Positions 1-7,627 of a DNA stretch of 64,000 bases are shown piece after piece. Each line of letters starts with the position of its first letter. Positions within the stretch are counted from its first letter, which is position 1. Both the position numbers and the translations under genes were made by a program. The notes below the pieces were generated by a model. That model made no database searches. It was not told where the DNA came from and worked only from the letters and a program-made list of their open reading frames with translations. Source of the DNA: Dactylosporangium siamense. GTDB lineage: Bacteria; Actinomycetota; Actinomycetes; Mycobacteriales; Micromonosporaceae. The stretch is taken from NCBI RefSeq assembly GCF_016862795.1, contig NZ_BONQ01000155.1, forward strand, positions 1 to 64,000, written 5' to 3'.

Positions 1-87
1 AGCGTTGTGGTCGCCCACGCGGCCACCCGGCTCCTTCGATCTGTGACCAAGCCCCGTTCTCGCGGCCTGCCGTGTGCCGCCGGGCCG

Positions 88-294
88 TCATGGTGCGCCG
101 GGTGCGTCTCGCTTCTTGGCGGCGGACGCCTGGTCCGCGGCGACGTCGTGGGCGCGACGGGGCTCCAACCTGATGAGCACACCGGTCGTCACCCCGGCCA
201 GCACGAGGAATACCGACCTTCCGGTGATGTGGTGGAGCCACGCCATGGCACCGACGAACAGCACGGCGCACACCACTGCCAGTGCTATTCGCAT
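88..294 (-). CDS. Small one-to-two-pass membrane protein
   Basis: This 68-residue protein starts at the ATG at 294, which is preceded by AAGGAG with five-base spacing; an in-frame extension to 348 lacks such a site. The N-terminal part, about residues 2-40, is hydrophobic and reads as one or two membrane segments (MRIALAVVCAVLFVGAMAWL, then SVFLVLAGVTTGVLI). The tail is charged (Arg, Asp, Lys) and probably cytoplasmic. I do not recognise a family and assign no function. It lies 69 bp downstream of the GNAT fusion gene on the same strand and could be co-transcribed with it. Confidence 0.55.
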   Translation of the reverse strand: MRIALAVVCAVLFVGAMAWLHHITGRSVFLVLAGVTTGVLIRLEPRRAHDVAADQASAAKKRDAPGAP

Positions 295-363
295 CGCGTC
301 TCCTTGGCCCGGGGGAGCTTCGGGACCGTTGGAGGTTTCGGATTCCACGGGATGATGGGCAGT

Positions 364-1296
364 CTAGGCAGGCTGCAGCTCAAGGCGGAACCGCTGCTCG
401 AGGCGCCCGCTGCGCGGGTGCGGGGTGGGGTCGCCGGACGGGAGCCAGCCGTGCCGCTCGTAGAGGTCGACGGCCCGGGGATTGTCCAGGTAGACGTCCA
501 GCTCGCCGTGGGTGAAGCCGGCCACTGCCAGGTGGGCCGGCAGCGCCAGCATCAGCTGCCGGCCGACGCCGCTGCCCCAGCTGCCGGGGTGCACCGCCAG
601 GTATCGGACGTCGGCGGTCGACCCGTCCGCGGGCATCGGCTCGACCGCCGCGAAGCCGAGGACCACACCGTCCGGGTCGAGCGCGACGAGCAGCATCGAC
701 CTCGGCGAACGGTCGGTCACCTGCTCGATGACGGGGCGGGCCAGCGACAGCGGCGCGACCTCGGTGGTGCCGTCCCGGGCCGCCGTCGCCTCGGCCCAGA
801 TCGTGGCCGCCTCGTCGAGGTGCTCACCGTGCCCGGCCACCTGGACGCGCACCGATGTCATCGGCCTGGTCTGCGGCCGGAGGCCAGGGGGAGCGACCGA
901 ATTCCGTCGCGCGGCGCGGAGCCGGAGCACCACCGCGGTGCACAGCATCCAGCCGTCAAGCGTGACGTGTGCGGGGTCGGTGGGGCGCCAGCCGCGGGCG
1001 AGCGCCTCGTCCAGCAGCGCCCGCACCACGCGTGGCTGGTGCAGGTTCAGGTAGTCCTCGCCGTGGATCACGCCGCCCGAGTGGAGGAGGCCGTCCGGGA
1101 CCAGCCGTCCGGGTCCGGCCTCGAACAGCATCTCCAGCCGGCCCGGTGCACCGTCGCGGCGCACCGCGAGCCGTTCGGTGCAGCCGTGGTAGTGCGGTGG
1201 GCCGCCGTCGTGCTCGACGCGGTGCCGGTGCGACAGGGACCACCGGTACGTCACCCGATCGACGACCAGCACACGGGCACCCTTGCGGCGAGGCAC
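364..1296 (-). CDS. Two-domain protein: uncharacterised N-terminal domain plus GNAT acetyltransferase
   Basis: The 310-residue product has two parts. The C-terminal half (about 146-305) is a GNAT N-acetyltransferase: it has the core strand LLVALDPDGVVLGFAAVEP, the beta4 strand VRYLAVHP and an acetyl-CoA loop GSWGSGVGRQ, and ends with the usual ARAVDLYERHGW-type element (here NPRAVDLYERHGW). The first 135 residues are rich in His and Arg and resemble no domain I can name. The GTG at 1296 is favoured because TAGCGT lies six bases upstream, which fits a leaderless transcript; a second GTG eight codons in has AAGGG upstream. Substrate unknown. Confidence 0.75.
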   Translation of the reverse strand: MPRRKGARVLVVDRVTYRWSLSHRHRVEHDGGPPHYHGCTERLAVRRDGAPGRLEMLFEAGPGRLVPDGLLHSGGVIHGEDYLNLHQPRVVRALLDEALARGWRPTDPAHVTLDGWMLCTAVVLRLRAARRNSVAPPGLRPQTRPMTSVRVQVAGHGEHLDEAATIWAEATAARDGTTEVAPLSLARPVIEQVTDRSPRSMLLVALDPDGVVLGFAAVEPMPADGSTADVRYLAVHPGSWGSGVGRQLMLALPAHLAVAGFTHGELDVYLDNPRAVDLYERHGWLPSGDPTPHPRSGRLEQRFRLELQPA

Positions 1297-1322
1297 AACG
1301 GCACGCTACCGCGTTTCGGGGG

Positions 1323-1997
1323 TCACAGGTCCAGGCGGTAGCCGAGGCCTGGGCGGGTGACGATGTGGCGCGGGTGGGCCGGGTCGCGTTCGAGCTTGCG
1401 GCGCAGGTTGGCGAAGTGCACGCGCAGGTAGTTCGTCTCCGTCTCGTACCGGGGCCCCCACACCTCGCGCAGCAGCTGGCGGTGTTCCACGACGGTGCCG
1501 GGGTTGCGGGCGAGGACTTCCAGGAGGTGCCACTCCGTCGGGGTGAGGCCGACCTCGCCGGCGGGGCCGACGGCGCGCTTGGTCGCCAGGTCGAGGGTGA
1601 AGGACTCGGTGGTGATGACCGGTGCGTCCGGGGCCGGGGACCCGCGGCGCAGTGCGGCCCGGATCCTGGCGAGGAGCTCGTCGATGCCGAACGGCTTGGT
1701 GACGTAGTCGTCGGCGCCGGCGTCCAGGGCGGCCACCTTCGACGGCTCCGAGTGCCGGGCGGACAGCACGATGATCGGCACGGCGCTCCAGCCCCGCAGG
1801 CCCTTCACGACCTCGATCCCGTCGAGGTCGGGCAGGCCGAGGTCGACGATGGCGAGATCAGGGTGGTGGTTGCCGGCCGAGATGAGGCCGGCGGTCGCGG
1901 TGACGGCGGTGTCGACCTGGTAGCCGCGGGCGGCGAGGTTGACCCGCAACGCACGCAGCAGCGGCTCGTCGTCGTCCACGATGAGGATGCGGCTCAC
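1323..1997 (-). CDS. KdpE-like OmpR-family response regulator
   Basis: The 224-residue protein has a receiver domain (1-115) with the acidic pocket D8-D10, phospho-acceptor D52 in IVDLGLPDLDG and conserved K101 in VTKPF. A winged-helix DNA-binding domain follows (about 130-224, LTPTEWHLLEVLARNPG and the ending RPGLGYRLDL). Sequence and length match KdpE-type regulators. The GTG start at 1997 overlaps the stop of the upstream small membrane gene by four bases (GTGA), so the two are probably translationally coupled. No histidine kinase and no kdpFABC genes are in view, so a potassium role cannot be inferred from context. Confidence 0.85.
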   Translation of the reverse strand: MSRILIVDDDEPLLRALRVNLAARGYQVDTAVTATAGLISAGNHHPDLAIVDLGLPDLDGIEVVKGLRGWSAVPIIVLSARHSEPSKVAALDAGADDYVTKPFGIDELLARIRAALRRGSPAPDAPVITTESFTLDLATKRAVGPAGEVGLTPTEWHLLEVLARNPGTVVEHRQLLREVWGPRYETETNYLRVHFANLRRKLERDPAHPRHIVTRPGLGYRLDL

Positions 1998-2329
1998 GGT
2001 TCGTATTGTCCCGCATCGGTCAGGCCCACCGCCGGGCCATCGTCCGGGTGGCGGCGGTCCAGGCGGCGGGCCCGCCAGATGAGCCAGATCCCGGTGGCCA
2101 CGACGAGCGTCCCGGCGGCGCAACCGACAGCCGCCAGCAGGAGGGTGACGTCCCCGTCCCGGGCCTCCTGCGCCATCATCTCCGACGTGGCGTCCTGGCT
2201 CGGGATGAACTGCGCCGGGCCGAGCGCGGTGAGCCCGCACGGCACCGCCATCCCGAGGGGGATCAGGGACCAGCCCAGCTCCCGCCGCCAGCCGGTCCAG
2301 CCCACCCGCGCCCGCCACCCCGCCGACAT
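1994..2329 (-). CDS. Two-TM small membrane protein coupled to response regulator
   Basis: This 111-residue protein has two predicted membrane helices (about residues 16-35 and 63-85), separated by a roughly 25-residue polar loop with acidic residues (DATSEMMAQEARDGD). It ends in an Arg/Asp-rich tail. The ATG at 2329 is chosen because the longer reading frame upstream adds only unlikely Ala/Arg-rich residues. Its stop codon is embedded in the GTGA start of the KdpE-like gene. The topology would allow an extracytoplasmic sensing loop, but no kinase domain is present. Family not recognised. Confidence 0.6.
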   Translation of the reverse strand: MSAGWRARVGWTGWRRELGWSLIPLGMAVPCGLTALGPAQFIPSQDATSEMMAQEARDGDVTLLLAAVGCAAGTLVVATGIWLIWRARRLDRRHPDDGPAVGLTDAGQYEP

Positions 2330-2412
2330 CCGGTGATCTTCGCATGACGCCCGCTCGTCCGTGACCCGACAGCACGCGGCGGCAGCGGCGCGGGGTGCTG
2401 TATCCATGAGGG

Positions 2413-3126
2413 GTGGAAGAGCAGATCGAGAAGCTCGGCACGATCGTGTCGATCTGGGCGCACCCCGACGACGAGACGTATCTGGCGGGCGGGATCATGG
2501 CGGCCGCCGCCGAGCTCGGGCAGCGGGTCGTGTGTGTCAGCGCCACCGAAGGTGAGCACGGCACCGACGACCCGGTCGCGTGGCCGCCGGAGCGGCTCGG
2601 GCGCACCCGGCGCTGGGAGGCGGCCGCGGCGATGGCCGTGCTCGGCGTCACCGACCACCGCTTCCTGGGCTACCCCGACGGCGGGATGGCCGCCCTGGAC
2701 CCCGAGGAGCCGGTGGCGCGGATCGCGGCGCTGCTCGTCGACGTGGCTCCGGACACGGTGCTGACGTTCGGGCCGGACGGCGGGACGTTCCACCCCGACC
2801 ACCAGACCATCTCCGCGTGGGTCGGGGCGGCGTGGGAGCGGGCGGGCCGGCCCGGGCGGCTGCTCCACGCGACGATGACCGCGGAGCACCTGGAGACCTG
2901 GGGCGAGCGCTACGAGCAGTGGCGGGTCTTCATGACCGACGAGCGCCCGGTCGGGGTGACGCCCGAGGACCTGGCGCTGGACCTGCGGCTCACCGGTGTC
3001 GCGCTGGACCGCAAGATCGCCGCGCTGCTCGCCATGCACACGCAGGTCGCGCCGGCGGTCGCGCTGCTCGGCATCGACGACTACCGGGACCTCAACGCGG
3101 GGGAGGCGTTCATCGAGGCGCCGTGA
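2413..3126 (+). CDS. PIG-L family deacetylase (LmbE-like)
   Basis: The 237-residue protein belongs to the PIG-L/LmbE zinc deacetylases that remove N-acetyl groups from amino sugars; MshB and Mca of mycothiol metabolism are relatives. Residues 16-21 form the zinc-binding and catalytic AHPDDE motif, and the second metal motif HPDH follows at about residue 130 (TFHPDHQT). It lacks a signal peptide and should be cytoplasmic. The GTG at 2413 lies six bases after TATCCA, which suits a leaderless mRNA, though GAGGG could also act as a ribosome site. A second, different PIG-L protein lies at 61630-62463. The true substrate cannot be told from sequence. Confidence 0.85.
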   Translation: MEEQIEKLGTIVSIWAHPDDETYLAGGIMAAAAELGQRVVCVSATEGEHGTDDPVAWPPERLGRTRRWEAAAAMAVLGVTDHRFLGYPDGGMAALDPEEPVARIAALLVDVAPDTVLTFGPDGGTFHPDHQTISAWVGAAWERAGRPGRLLHATMTAEHLETWGERYEQWRVFMTDERPVGVTPEDLALDLRLTGVALDRKIAALLAMHTQVAPAVALLGIDDYRDLNAGEAFIEAP

Positions 3127-4405
3127 CCAGGTCCTCGGCCGCGTGGACCACCGCGGCCTCGATGTCGCGGGCGCACCGCTGGATCGCGTCCGGGGTGAAC
3201 CGGTGGGTGTCGCCCCACAGCGAGTAGCTCATGGCGTCCTCGACGTGCAGATACAGCGACCCGTCGTAGGTGTCCTCACGGACGCCCCAGTGCACGGTGG
3301 TGCCGGCGAGGGCGGCGCGGACGGTGTCGATCGCCGGGACCGGCCCGGGGTCCTCGTCGCGGGTCTCCGTCCGCCGGTCGTTGAGGTAGCAGGTCAGATC
3401 GTGGCCGGCGACGAGGTCCTGGTGGGCGGCCGGGTCGTAGTAGCCGTGCTTGTAGGCGCCCATCGCCGCGCTGAACGCCCGCGCGACCACGTCGTCGAAC
3501 GGGCCGGTCACGTCGATCACGCACAGCCCGAACTGCCGGAGGCTGCCGACCGCCTCGGCGAAGCCGGGCCGGAACCGGTTGCTGACGACCACCTGCACGA
3601 CGGCCGTGTCCGCGCCGGTGAGGCGGGCGGTCGCGACGGCGTACGCGGCGAGCAGGATCGGACCGGTCGCGACCCGGGTCCGGGCCGCGACCCGCCGCAT
3701 GGCGAGGGCCAGCGCCGGGGAGTCGCAGACGACCTCCCAGAACCGCGGCTCGTCCGGGTCGAACGGCACGACCGGGACCGGCGCGTGCGGGACCCGCCGC
3801 AGCTGGCGTTGCCAGTACCGCAACGACTGCTGACTCTGCCGCAGCGCCGCCGGGGTCCGCTGCTGCCGGGACAGCTCCAGAGGCTGGATGCCCCGGGGAG
3901 CCGCGTTCAGGTCGGCCAGGTCGCGCACCACGGCGTTGATGCCGAACCCGTCGACGACGACGTGGTAGTACATCACCACGACGTGCGTGAGCGTCCCGCC
4001 GGAGCGGACCACGGCCATCCGCAGGGGCCACTCCGTGACCGGGTCGAACCTGGTCGTCTGGTATCGCACCCGGAGCCGCTCCGCCGCGAGGTCCGGATCG
4101 CCGGTGGCGTCGAGGATCTCGAGGACGATCTCGCCGGAGCCGGACACGACCTGCCGCGGCGGTCCTCCGTCCACAAGGGACAGCCTGGTGCGCAACGCCT
4201 GATGCCGGCTGACCAGACGGCGCAGCACCGCCGCGACCCCTTCGACGGTCTCGCCGGCGGCGGCGCGCACGGTGCCGCCGATGTTCATCGTCCGGCCGGT
4301 GCGCCGCATGAGGTCCCAGACGTCGCGCTGGCCCCAGGTCAGCTCCTCGACCCCGGATCCTTCGCCCTCGAACGCGACGACGACGTGACTCGTGCTGTTG
4401 CCCAC
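3110..4405 (-). CDS. Stand-alone condensation-domain protein (NRPS C-domain fold)
   Basis: The 431-residue protein is a free-standing condensation/acyltransferase-fold protein with no adenylation or carrier domain beside it. The family motif HHxxxDG appears as YHVVVDG, so the second (catalytic) His, the Asp and the Gly remain while the first His is Tyr. Other family elements include the LTWGQRDVW opening, the RHQALRTRL block and the SNRFRPGF block. The GTG at 4405 is chosen because CGGGAG lies six bases upstream and the sequence then aligns with the start of the paralogue at 43218-44894. It converges on the PIG-L gene with a 17-bp overlap. It could be an acyl/peptidyl transferase or an inactive relative. 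Confidence 0.75.
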   Translation of the reverse strand: MGNSTSHVVVAFEGEGSGVEELTWGQRDVWDLMRRTGRTMNIGGTVRAAAGETVEGVAAVLRRLVSRHQALRTRLSLVDGGPPRQVVSGSGEIVLEILDATGDPDLAAERLRVRYQTTRFDPVTEWPLRMAVVRSGGTLTHVVVMYYHVVVDGFGINAVVRDLADLNAAPRGIQPLELSRQQRTPAALRQSQQSLRYWQRQLRRVPHAPVPVVPFDPDEPRFWEVVCDSPALALAMRRVAARTRVATGPILLAAYAVATARLTGADTAVVQVVVSNRFRPGFAEAVGSLRQFGLCVIDVTGPFDDVVARAFSAAMGAYKHGYYDPAAHQDLVAGHDLTCYLNDRRTETRDEDPGPVPAIDTVRAALAGTTVHWGVREDTYDGSLYLHVEDAMSYSLWGDTHRFTPDAIQRCARDIEAAVVHAAEDLVTAPR

Positions 4406-4517
4406 CAACGACTCCCGTACAGCGACGACCGCGCTCACCAAACGCCGCGAGCGTGCGGCCCGCCGCCGGTGGTGTCAACGCGCGGCGGCGGGAGTCGTCG
4501 TTGGTACCGTTGCCGCC

Positions 4518-5654
4518 GTGGAACTTTCATTGACCGGCCCCGACAGCCACCGGCTGGTGCGCAGCCCCGGTGTCGGCAGTGTCGTCATCGGACCGGCGGC
4601 CGATGGGTCACGCCGCCCGGACCTGGTCGTCGCCGCGGACGACGCGATCGACTGGACGGTGTTCGACGGGCTCACGGTGCCGGCCGGATATCCGTGGCCA
4701 CGCATCATCGTCTACGAGGGCGACGACACCGGCTTCTTCGACTGGGCGCGGCGCCGCCCGATCGGGACCTTCGAGTGGCGGCCGAGCTCGGCACATGTGG
4801 TCGACGCGACCGGGGCGAACATCAACCGCCTCTGGATCGGGTTGCGAACCGCGCCGCTGCACCTGACCGTGCCGTCGATGCCGCACGGGGTCCTGACCGT
4901 CAACGGGGACCTGAGCCTGCTCACGGCCGTGCTCGCCGACGGCGGCGCCTGCCCGGCGGTGGACTTCCAACCCGACACGCTGCCCGCCGCGGACGCAGTG
5001 CCGCTGCGCCTGCCGGACCTGCCGGCGTTCGCCGGTGCGCAGCACGTCACCGTGACCGTGCGGCCGTTGCGCCAGGCGTTCGACTGCGCCAGCCTGCTGC
5101 AGTTCCCCGACACCCGCCACCTCTCGCTCGGTGGGCAGCTGGTCAACGTCGCCGCCCTGGCGCAGCTGCGGCACCTGCGCGGCCTGCAGCTGCGGTTCTG
5201 CCCGGACCTGACCGGGCTGCCCGCGCTGGACAGCTGGCCCGAGCTGACCCACCTGATCGCGTTCAACGTGGAGGAGGCCACCGGCAAGCGGCTGCGCGGC
5301 GAGCTGCGCCGGCCCGGCCGGGAATGGGAGCGCAGCGGCGTCTCCCAGCTGCGCCGGCCCGAGTGGTTCGCCACCGAGTACGGCCTGCCGTTCTCGGGCT
5401 GGCCGGCCGCGAAGGCGAAGAAGGCGACGACGGCGTACCGCACCGCCCAGCGCGCGATCGCGACCGCGACCGGGCCGGACGGCGTCGAGGCGGCGATCCG
5501 CGCGTTCGTCGCGGTGGTCAACGCGATGCCGGGCATCGAGACGACCGAACGGGAGGACGCCGGCGATGCGGTGGCCCAGCTGGCCGAGGACACCCCGTTC
5601 GGCGACCTCACCGAGGACGCCCAGGACTGGTTCGACGACGCCCGCGACTTCTGA
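4518..5654 (+). CDS. Leucine-rich-repeat-like protein of unknown function
   Basis: The 378-residue protein has a central region (about 180-260) with leucine-rich-repeat-like strands (LLQFPDTRHLSLGGQL, ALAQLRHLRGLQLRF, PALDSWPELTHL). It is flanked by an N-terminal beta-rich region and an acidic helical C-terminus. No signal peptide or membrane segment is seen. The GTG at 4518 is preferred to the upstream ATG because TACCGT lies exactly seven bases before it, a leaderless arrangement, and the added N-terminus would be low-complexity Arg/Ala. I can assign no reaction; a protein-binding role is the family expectation. Confidence 0.65.
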   Translation: MELSLTGPDSHRLVRSPGVGSVVIGPAADGSRRPDLVVAADDAIDWTVFDGLTVPAGYPWPRIIVYEGDDTGFFDWARRRPIGTFEWRPSSAHVVDATGANINRLWIGLRTAPLHLTVPSMPHGVLTVNGDLSLLTAVLADGGACPAVDFQPDTLPAADAVPLRLPDLPAFAGAQHVTVTVRPLRQAFDCASLLQFPDTRHLSLGGQLVNVAALAQLRHLRGLQLRFCPDLTGLPALDSWPELTHLIAFNVEEATGKRLRGELRRPGREWERSGVSQLRRPEWFATEYGLPFSGWPAAKAKKATTAYRTAQRAIATATGPDGVEAAIRAFVAVVNAMPGIETTEREDAGDAVAQLAEDTPFGDLTEDAQDWFDDARDF

Positions 5655-5659
5655 ACCCG

Positions 5660-6514
5660 CTACCGCCACGTGACGTCGGCGAACGAAGGCGCCAGCTTGG
5701 CGAACGCGCGGAGCAACGGGCGCAGGAACTCCTCCGTGGTGGCGCCGTAGAAGCCGGCGGTGCACGTGTGACCGTCGCGGGCGAGCGTGTGGTACGCGGC
5801 CGGGTGCTCCAGCCGCAGCTCCCTCAGGTGCTGCTCCAGCTTGTCCACCAGGTGCCGGACCGCGCTGACGCCGTCCTGGTCCGGGGCGGTCCGGAACATC
5901 GCGGTCAGCGCCGGCGCGTCGACCGGCGGCGGGCAGTCCAGGCCGAGCCGCGCCGCGAACCGGGCGGCCTCGCGGGGCAGCGGGCCGGGCGGTGCGTCCG
6001 CGACGATGCCGGACAGCCACTCCTGGGCGAGATCCGGTGCGCCCGCGGTCGCCGCCAGGTACACATGCCGCAGTCCCAGGACGCCGTACGGCAGTGGGGT
6101 GCCGCGCACCCAGGCGAGGACGCCGGCGTCGGTGCGCAGCTCGTCGAACCACGAGAGGTCCTGGACCGCCCGGCCGGCGTCCGCGCCGAGCGACCGCAGA
6201 TCGGTGGCCGCGTCGAACGTCCACCAGTGCGAGCCGGGGCGCCGCAGATGGCACTGGTGCTCGTCCGGCGGTTCCGATGGCGGTACCAATGCCACGAACG
6301 CGTCCAGGTCGTGCAGGAAGACACCCAGGTGGATGGTGAACGCGCCGCCGTGGCGCGAGTTCCACCGGTGCGGCTCGACGGTGAGCAGCTCCTGCCGGTC
6401 GGGCAGGGTGCGCCGGTAGTTGCGGCCCCGGCCCGCGAAGCCCTGCCGCCTGAGCACCGGCGTCACGTCCCGGGCCAGCAGCTCGGAGATGACCGCCTTC
6501 GCCGAGCGGTCCAT
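5660..6514 (-). CDS. DUF4304-type hypothetical protein
   Basis: The 284-residue protein begins with the pattern typical of DUF4304 proteins: a helical start (SAKAVISELLARDVTPVLRRQGF), then GRNYRRTLPDRQELLTVEPHRWNS and a beta strand FTIHLGVF. Function of the family is unknown. The ATG at 6514 is chosen on family resemblance. A GTG at 6547 would overlap the stop of the LacI gene by four bases (GTGA), so translational coupling with that regulator is an alternative start. No membrane segments are visible. Confidence 0.65.
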   Translation of the reverse strand: MDRSAKAVISELLARDVTPVLRRQGFAGRGRNYRRTLPDRQELLTVEPHRWNSRHGGAFTIHLGVFLHDLDAFVALVPPSEPPDEHQCHLRRPGSHWWTFDAATDLRSLGADAGRAVQDLSWFDELRTDAGVLAWVRGTPLPYGVLGLRHVYLAATAGAPDLAQEWLSGIVADAPPGPLPREAARFAARLGLDCPPPVDAPALTAMFRTAPDQDGVSAVRHLVDKLEQHLRELRLEHPAAYHTLARDGHTCTAGFYGATTEEFLRPLLRAFAKLAPSFADVTWR

Positions 6515-6543
6515 GGCCGGCTTGGTCTCGTCCGGCGGCGAGA

Positions 6544-7584
6544 TCACGGGCGAGCCGGAGCGGGCGGTGCGGTGCTGGCGCGCACGACGAGCTGGGTGGC
6601 CAGCTCGACCCTGGCCGGCTCGACCGGCTCGCCGACCACCAGCTGCAGCACCATCCGGGCCGCGGTGGCGCCCATCTCGGCGAACGGCTGCCGCACGGTG
6701 GTCATCGGCGGCCCGCACCACCGGGTCACCTCGATGTCGTCGAAGCCGACGACGCTGACCTCGTCGGGGATGCGCACGCCGAGCAGGCGGGCGGCCTCGT
6801 AGACGCCGAGGGCCTGCAGGTCGTCGCCGCACACGATGGCGGTCGGCGGGTCGGGCAGGGTGAGCAGCTGCCGGCCGAGCAGGGCGCCGTCGTCGAAGTG
6901 GAACCGGCCGTGCCGGACCAGCCGCGGGTCGAGGGGCAGGCCGGCGGCGTCCAGGGTGCCGCGGCACGCCTCGAGGCGGGCCCGCGCGCACAGGTACTCC
7001 ATCGGGCCGGTGATCACGCCGACCCGCCGGTGTCCGAGGTCGAGCAGGTGGCGGGTCGCGGCGATGCCGCCGCTCCAGTTCGTCGCGCCGACCGACGGGA
7101 TCGAGTGCATCGGCTCGCCGGTCGGGTCGAGCACGACCATCGGCACGCCACTGGCGGTGAGCTGCTCGTACTGCCGGGCGCGGAACGCCGAGTTGACCGC
7201 GATGACGCCGGTGGGGCGGCGGGCGAGGAGCCGGTCGGCGGTGCGGCGCCCACCGGGGGCGGGGCCCTGCAGGTCGGTGAACCCGACCGCGAGCCCGCGG
7301 TCGCGCACCACCTGCTCGACGCCGCGCAGGATCTCCATCGCGAGGTGGCTCTCCAGGCCGTAGAACGCGACCTCGACGCTCGGCGACGCGACCGCGGACT
7401 CGCCGCGCCGGTAGCCGTGCTCGCGCAGCAGCGCCTCGACTCGGTCCCGGGTCTCCACGGCGATGCCGGACCGACCGTTCAGAACTTTCGAAACCGTCGG
7501 CGGGGACACGCCGGCGAGCTGGGCGATGGTCGCGACGGTGACCTCGCCACGGCGACGGCGACCCTGCGGCTTCCCGGACTCCAC
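6544..7584 (-). CDS. LacI-family transcriptional regulator (first of three)
   Basis: The 346-residue regulator has an N-terminal LacI helix-turn-helix (about 15-65, VTVATIAQLAGVSPPTVSKV, with the hinge LNGR...VEALLREHGY) and a periplasmic-binding-protein-like sugar domain (70-335, ending RQPFAEMGATAARMVLQLV). It is a close paralogue of the next LacI gene: both share PSVGATNW, GHRR and the closing VVRASTAP. The GTG start at 7584 follows TAGACT by six bases. A perfect palindrome overlaps the predicted -35 region. Context points to control of glucuronoxylan-utilisation genes by an oligosaccharide or aldouronate effector; the effector itself is inference. Confidence 0.9.
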   Translation of the reverse strand: MESGKPQGRRRRGEVTVATIAQLAGVSPPTVSKVLNGRSGIAVETRDRVEALLREHGYRRGESAVASPSVEVAFYGLESHLAMEILRGVEQVVRDRGLAVGFTDLQGPAPGGRRTADRLLARRPTGVIAVNSAFRARQYEQLTASGVPMVVLDPTGEPMHSIPSVGATNWSGGIAATRHLLDLGHRRVGVITGPMEYLCARARLEACRGTLDAAGLPLDPRLVRHGRFHFDDGALLGRQLLTLPDPPTAIVCGDDLQALGVYEAARLLGVRIPDEVSVVGFDDIEVTRWCGPPMTTVRQPFAEMGATAARMVLQLVVGEPVEPARVELATQLVVRASTAPPAPARP

Positions 7585-7590
7585 CGCGCC

Positions 7591-7627
7591 AGTCTAGGGC
7601 CGTTCCTCAGACATGGAAATATTTCCA
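7591..7627 (-). promoter_or_regulatory. Leaderless promoter and palindromic operator of first LacI gene
   Basis: On the minus strand, -10 TAGACT (7596-7591) sits six bases before the GTG at 7584. The perfect 14-bp palindrome TGGAAATATTTCCA (7614-7627) covers the position where a -35 would lie (17-bp spacing). The palindrome is inside the last codons of the upstream LacI gene. This suggests autoregulation. Confidence 0.6.

Noticed and set aside
1323-1997. Functional kdp potassium-uptake locus
   Set aside because: Only a KdpE-like regulator is found; KdpD and KdpFABC are not in the window.
2996-6802. 1268-codon open frame on the plus strand
   Set aside because: It is a GC-driven shadow: it crosses the condensation-domain, LRR-like and DUF4304 genes, is rich in Arg/Pro/Gly/Ala and shows no domain.
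7488-7502. GTTTCGAAAGTTC-like site inside the first LacI gene
   Set aside because: It encodes the conserved Val-Ser-Lys-Val of the recognition helix, so the resemblance to the operator may be forced by the protein; it is also not at a promoter.
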